A stretch of DNA of 10,537 nt, taken from positions 1 to 10,537 of the forward strand of contig CAKSDR010000047.1 in assembly GCA_934446095.1 (NCBI GenBank). Reading direction: 5' to 3'. How positions within the stretch are numbered: the first letter of the stretch is position 1; every line of letters starts with the position of its first letter. A model generated the notes under the pieces. The model had not been told where the DNA came from, did no database searches, and worked only from the letters and a program-made list of their open reading frames with translations. Positions 7,057 to 10,537 of the stretch are shown here, piece after piece. This stretch comes from an uncultured Eubacteriales bacterium (GTDB taxonomy: Bacteria > Bacillota > Clostridia > Oscillospirales > CAG-382). A program made the translations under genes and the position numbers.

Positions 7057-7629
7057 TTACTTGCGGTATACGATATTTCCGGACTCCATGCTGTCGATTA
7101 TGGCAAGAGATTCTACGCGCAGTCCGCCGCTGCGCAATTCATCCCCGCCGTGCTGAAAGCCTTTTTCGATTGCAACCGCAACTCCGCAGCAATTAGCTCC
7201 GGATTTGTCGATTATTTTGCGAAGACCGTTGATAGCATTACCCAAAGCGAGAAAATCATCTATTATAAGAACGTTGTCGCCGGCAGATATGTAGTCCTTG
7301 CATACGACAATATCGAAAACTTTTCCATGGGTGAAAGACTCAACCTTTGCGGAATATACATTGTCCTCAACATTTTTCGTCTTTGCTTTTTTCGCAAAAA
7401 CAACCGGAACATTTATAAATGCCGCCGCAGCCACAGCTATAGCTATTCCGGAAGATTCCACAGTAAGTATTTTGGTAATTTTTGTATTTTCATAAAGTCT
7501 TGCTATCTCTTTTCCCATTTCCATAAGAAAAGGAACATCAATCTGATGATTTAAAAAACTTCCGACTTTAAGCACGTTTCCAGAAAGAACCTTTCCCTCA
7601 GTCAATATCTTTTCTTCAAGAGTCTTCAT
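7057..7629 (-). CDS. xpt: Xanthine phosphoribosyltransferase
   Basis: This 190-residue cytoplasmic enzyme converts xanthine and PRPP to XMP and diphosphate, feeding guanine nucleotide synthesis. The sequence matches the Bacillus Xpt type throughout: the N-terminal MKTLEEKILTEGKVLSGNVL, ESSGIA (58-63), the flexible-loop segment YSAKVESFT (92-100), and the PRPP-binding VLIIDDFLALGNA (120-132) with paired aspartates D124-D125. The C-terminal EKGFQHGGDELR is also typical. The length equals the family norm. The start is ATG at 7627-7629 with AAGAGG about nine bases upstream. It is the first gene after the guanine riboswitch and is followed by the transporter genes, so salvage and uptake appear to be controlled together. 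Confidence 0.97.
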   Translation of the reverse strand: MKTLEEKILTEGKVLSGNVLKVGSFLNHQIDVPFLMEMGKEIARLYENTKITKILTVESSGIAIAVAAAAFINVPVVFAKKAKTKNVEDNVYSAKVESFTHGKVFDIVVCKDYISAGDNVLIIDDFLALGNAINGLRKIIDKSGANCCGVAVAIEKGFQHGGDELRSGGLRVESLAIIDSMESGNIVYRK

Positions 7630-7683
7630 AAAAAAATTACCTCTTAATCAGTTATATAAAGCAAAAATGCCCGATAAAAACGC

Positions 7684-7710
7684 AAAAATGGCAGGCAAAA
7701 ACCTGTCATT
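7684..7710 (-). terminator. Riboswitch-controlled intrinsic terminator
   Basis: On the minus strand AATGACAGG (complement at 7702-7710) pairs with CCTGCCATT (complement at 7687-7695), a 9-bp stem with one A-C mismatch and the loop TTTTTG. It is followed at once by TTTTTGCGTTTTT. It lies between the aptamer and xpt. Its 5' arm overlaps the sequence TTGGTAAT that can pair with the 5' strand of aptamer helix P1, which gives the antiterminator state. Confidence 0.85.
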
Positions 7711-7733
7711 ACCAACAATTATTCCGCAAAAAT

Positions 7734-7801
7734 CCAATAGTCACAACTTGAAGGCGTGTGGTAGAAACATCCGAACCTATGAAAACACGGATATATATTG
7801 G
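7734..7801 (-). promoter_or_regulatory. Guanine-class purine riboswitch aptamer
   Basis: The minus-strand RNA folds as a three-helix purine aptamer. P1 pairs CCAATA (complement at 7796-7801) with TATTGG (complement at 7734-7739). P2 is AUCCG/CGGAU. The core J2/3 sequence GUUUCUACC is intact. P3 (ACAC/GUUGU with a bulge) is weak. J3/1 is GACUAU, and its C at the position equivalent to C74 of the B. subtilis xpt aptamer indicates guanine rather than adenine. L2 ends in GG and L3 starts with CC, so the loop-loop contact is possible. J1/2 (UAUAU) departs slightly from the usual UAUAAU. The aptamer lies about 105 bases upstream of xpt and should turn off xpt and the genes behind it when guanine is abundant. 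Confidence 0.9.
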
Positions 7802-7845
7802 TAATAGATATTAAATTTCGCATTTCAGTACTTAATTACAATATT

Positions 7846-7874
7846 ATGTTACCACAAGCGGCAGTTTTTGTCAA
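7846..7874 (-). promoter_or_regulatory. Promoter for riboswitch-xpt-transporter transcript
   Basis: On the minus strand TTGACA (complement at 7869-7874) is followed after 17 bases by TAACAT (complement at 7846-7851). The -35 is perfect and the -10 is a fair match to TATAAT. Transcription would start near 7839, leaving roughly 35 bases of leader before the aptamer. Confidence 0.72.
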
Positions 7875-7961
7875 TACACTTTTGCATTTTTTGTTTTTTG
7901 TCCAAAAAAAATGTAAAATAATCTTTTAATATCGGCTTTTTGACAATTTTTTATTCTTTGG

Positions 7962-7990
7962 TTGACACAGAAAACAATTCTTGATATAAT
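7962..7990 (+). promoter_or_regulatory. Consensus sigma-A promoter for vWA-protein gene
   Basis: TTGACA (7962-7967) and TATAAT (7985-7990) are both perfect and are separated by the ideal 17 bases. The upstream 7880-7960 is rich in A and T runs that could act as an UP element or bend DNA. TTGATATA occurs twice (7981-7988 and 7994-8001). The start codon at 8036 is preceded by AAGGA (8022-8026) with nine bases between. Confidence 0.88.
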
Positions 7991-8035
7991 TTTTGATATA
8001 AATTATAAAATTACTTTATTAAAGGAAGCAAATTA

Positions 8036-10231
8036 ATGAGAGCAAGAAAAATCTCCGCTTTTTTATTAGTCATTTTTATAAGTTTTTCAGCATGTTACCA
8101 AAAAGTGTATGCAGAAGAATCCTACACTGTGAACAACAGTACAAAATTCATCTCTCTTGTATACGACGACTCATCTATAACATCCGAAAACGGAAACACT
8201 TCATGGTCAAAGATAAATTTTGCCTGCCAGTCCATAGCGTCAATGATACGTCCGGGCGACAGTTTGTATGTTACAACTTTTGAAACTCCTCATAAAACCG
8301 ATGTTTCAAAACCCGAGAATTTTACAGCCCTTTACAAAACCATAAAGGGAATAAGCACATACTACAGAAGCAGCAGTTTCGGCAGTACGGAAGCCTTGGA
8401 TACCGCCTTTTCAAAACTCACAACCCTTTCTGCGCAGAATCCCACGGCTGAGTATTGGCTCGTTGTTCTCTGCGACAGCAAGATTCGTGATCAAAACCGC
8501 AATATTTTATCGGGCAGTCAGCTTTCGGATAAATTTTACGGGTACAGAACACCTTCTATGCCGAACGGCTCAAAAGTTAACATTTTGTATATGGCCCTCG
8601 GCGAAAACGCAGAAACCGTAAAATCCAACGAAGAGCAAGGACTTTACTCGGTTTCATATGACAATAAAAGTTTCACTCAGCAGTTGGATGAAATTTCCGA
8701 ACTGTTTACCGGCAGACTGAATTCGAAAGATTTCAAATTCGCAGACGTAATTTGCGAAGGAACAAATAAGGTTACGGTAGAATCCGACGTTGCCCTTTAC
8801 GACATGGCTGTTATAACCAACAGCAGCGCCGTTCTTGAGAACGTAACCTTTAATGGGAAAACTGATATACCGATACCGCAAAATATGCAGATAAGTTATC
8901 CGAAAAGCGCCTCTGATGCCATAGTAGCAGACACTTCACTTTCTTCTGACATTGCTTTCATAGGAAATCACTCGCAAATCTTGAAACCCGGAACTTATAC
9001 ACTTACTTTTTCGGAAAATATTTACGAAGACAATATAAACATTTTTATACAGCCCGACATAAAAATTTCAAGAACGGTGCGCCTTTCGGAAAACGGCAAA
9101 GACATTCTTGAAAACACAGAACTTTATGCCGATGAAAAAATCGATGTTTTGTATTTTCTGTCCGACAGCGCCGGAGAACCGATTAACACCGACGCGCTGT
9201 CACTTCCCGTGTCTTTTTCCGTCAATACGGTTTCGCAAGGCACCTCCTCTGAGGCAAACACCGACAAAATCAAAAACTTCTCCCTGGCCCTTGGAGAAAA
9301 CACATTTATCGCAAACGCAAAAATCGGTCCTTTTCCCGTGTATTCGGATATATTGAAATTTTCGGTAAACTCAAAATTCAATTACAAACTTGTATGTGAA
9401 AAAGTTCCCGAAAAAATTTCCGCAGAAAGTCTTTCCAAAGGTTCCGATCCTATTCTTCTCGGAATCCGCAGCGACAGCACGGATTTGAAATATACAAGAC
9501 AAGACCTTTCGCGCCTTGACATATCATTTGATATTTCACCGAACGATTATTTAAAACTCGACACTCTGATTCATGAAGACGGCACTGTTTCGCTGGTTCC
9601 GCGCAGTTGCGGCGACCCAATAAAATCCGAATTTCTGCTTCGGTTCTCAGCGCCGAAGGAAATAAAAATTTCCGTAAATATAAACGATGTTCCTGTCGGT
9701 CTTTTGGAAATACCGGTGGAGCCCGCAGGTCAGATGTCAAAAATAAGTTTTTTTGCTTTGCCGCTTATTGTTCTTATAGTAATAATCGGATATATCTTTA
9801 AACCCAGGTTTTCCCTGAACTATAAAATATATAGGAACACCGGCACCCAAAAAGACGGATGTTTGTTTTTCAATTATAATAACTGGTATCAAACCGACCT
9901 TGCAAAATTTGAAGTAATTCCATATCCTTGCGGCATAAGTTCTTTCTTTCCTTTTATCGGAAACCGCAAGAAGTCGGAAAACATCGTAATTGCCGCTCGC
10001 GGAATTCTTCATAAAAACAGAAAACTGAAGATAAAATCGTCACCGTCGGTTAAAAACACTTATATTATCAAAAATTCCAGTTCCATTAATCAGTATTATT
10101 TTGTAGAACTTAAACCCGAAAAAATAGATTTTATTAAAGCCGAAAACGGAAAATTTACTGATATTGAGTACACCGACGCCGTGATTACCGAATCTGACGG
10201 AAAATATACTATATATAAATTTGATGTTTAA
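8036..10231 (+). CDS. Secreted vWA-like domain protein with C-terminal membrane anchor
   Basis: I do not recognise this 731-residue protein by name. A signal peptide (about 1-26) has a likely cleavage site VYA-EE. A cysteine at residue 20 (FSAC) is a poor lipobox. Residues 37 to about 225 resemble a von Willebrand A domain. FISLVYDDSS carries a partial MIDAS (D44, S46), IRPGDSLYVTTF (71-82) matches the strand after the first helix, FGSTEALDTA (115-124) supplies the usual threonine (T118), and WLVVLCDSKI (141-150) supplies D147. A long beta-rich ectodomain follows to about 565. It has stretches such as FADVICEGTNKVTV and LKPGTYTLTFSENI that suggest Ig-like modules. One membrane helix lies at about 570-588. 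A cytoplasmic tail of about 140 residues, rich in Lys, Asn and aromatic residues, ends the protein. It probably binds a partner or surface ligand outside the cell and relays or anchors inside. No neighbour in the window hints at the process. Confidence 0.85.
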   Translation: MRARKISAFLLVIFISFSACYQKVYAEESYTVNNSTKFISLVYDDSSITSENGNTSWSKINFACQSIASMIRPGDSLYVTTFETPHKTDVSKPENFTALYKTIKGISTYYRSSSFGSTEALDTAFSKLTTLSAQNPTAEYWLVVLCDSKIRDQNRNILSGSQLSDKFYGYRTPSMPNGSKVNILYMALGENAETVKSNEEQGLYSVSYDNKSFTQQLDEISELFTGRLNSKDFKFADVICEGTNKVTVESDVALYDMAVITNSSAVLENVTFNGKTDIPIPQNMQISYPKSASDAIVADTSLSSDIAFIGNHSQILKPGTYTLTFSENIYEDNINIFIQPDIKISRTVRLSENGKDILENTELYADEKIDVLYFLSDSAGEPINTDALSLPVSFSVNTVSQGTSSEANTDKIKNFSLALGENTFIANAKIGPFPVYSDILKFSVNSKFNYKLVCEKVPEKISAESLSKGSDPILLGIRSDSTDLKYTRQDLSRLDISFDISPNDYLKLDTLIHEDGTVSLVPRSCGDPIKSEFLLRFSAPKEIKISVNINDVPVGLLEIPVEPAGQMSKISFFALPLIVLIVIIGYIFKPRFSLNYKIYRNTGTQKDGCLFFNYNNWYQTDLAKFEVIPYPCGISSFFPFIGNRKKSENIVIAARGILHKNRKLKIKSSPSVKNTYIIKNSSSINQYYFVELKPEKIDFIKAENGKFTDIEYTDAVITESDGKYTIYKFDV

Positions 10232-10537
10232 TTATTTCCGTTCGGTTAGTTCCCCTCTCACAAGGTACGCCAAAACAAAATCCAGACCCGAAATTGCAGC
10301 CGCAGCATCGATTCACTCCGGCAGAAAATTCCTGCACTAAATAAGCAATATCATGATATTCTCCGGCTCCCGCTCCTATCCGCTTCGCTACTATCGGTTC
10401 AACCCCGTCGTCCCCAATTGAAAAAAACTCTCCCTTGTCAGAGGCACGCCCTGCGTCATATCCGCGGCTGTGAAAGGATGCAAAATATATTTATGCCGGC
10501 AAAACATTATGCCGATAAACTGCAGCAAAATATACAT
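10232..10537. other. Intergenic segment, possible dispersed repeat or decayed gene
   Basis: No convincing gene is seen. On the minus strand 10209-10490 is open for 93 codons (VEPIVAKRIGAGAGEYHDIA within it) but contains no methionine codon. A second minus-strand frame, 10391-10537, encodes 48 residues from an ATG at the window edge, without visible context, ending in LGTTGLNR. A plus-strand frame is also open from 10250 to the window end. The GC content is higher than in the neighbouring genes by eye. Toward the right edge TTATGCCG occurs twice (10491-10498 and 10508-10515) and GCAAAATATA twice (10480-10489 and 10525-10534). I see no clear terminator for the vWA gene here. Confidence 0.4.

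Noticed and set aside
7734..7801. Adenine or 2'-deoxyguanosine specificity for the riboswitch.
   Set aside because: The J3/1 core GACUAU has C at the specificity position and the J2/3 sequence GUUUCUACC is standard, and the gene downstream is xpt; guanine is the best reading.
8036..8110. The vWA protein as a lipoprotein through FSAC at residues 17-20.
   Set aside because: Phenylalanine at the -3 position is atypical and a standard VYA-EE cleavage site follows, and the protein already has a C-terminal membrane helix.

Overview
The window most likely comes from a low-to-moderate GC member of the Clostridia (Firmicutes), perhaps an Oscillospirales- or Ruminococcaceae-like gut organism; the lineage below class is a guess. 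The evidence is strong AGGAGG-type ribosome binding sites, consensus TTGACA/TATAAT promoters, a purine riboswitch ahead of xpt, and a nucleoside ABC transporter in the same gene order as Bacillus subtilis nupNOPQ.

Layout. Positions 1-483 form a tRNA region read on the minus strand. A sigma-A-type promoter (401-428) leads through a leader hairpin into a degenerate tRNA-Ser-like sequence whose 5' half is intact (316-357). A second hairpin follows, then an intact tRNA-Ser(CGA) with encoded CCA (76-164) and a long GC-rich hairpin directly behind it (34-72).

Positions 484-7874 are a minus-strand purine salvage and uptake block. In transcription order it holds a promoter, a guanine-class riboswitch with an intrinsic terminator, xpt (xanthine phosphoribosyltransferase), a BMP-family lipoprotein, an intergenic terminator, a double-domain ABC ATPase, two overlapping permease genes, and a COG2509-type flavoprotein of unknown function. 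The simplest reading is that guanine shuts off one transcript that imports purine nucleosides or bases and salvages xanthine. The terminator behind the lipoprotein gene would give the binding protein more mRNA than the membrane components.

From 7962 the plus strand carries a divergent unit: a perfect-consensus promoter and a 731-residue secreted, membrane-anchored protein with a von Willebrand A-like domain and no recognisable name. The last 306 bases hold no convincing gene. They are more GC-rich by eye, stop-free over long stretches on both strands, and look like part of a dispersed repeat or a decayed gene.

The most notable points are the coherent riboswitch strand exchange, the flavoprotein attached to the guanine-controlled block, the promoter-driven chimeric tRNA-Ser relic, the unassigned vWA protein, and the odd 3' segment. 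I saw no mobile element genes, no CRISPR array and no convincing new defence system.
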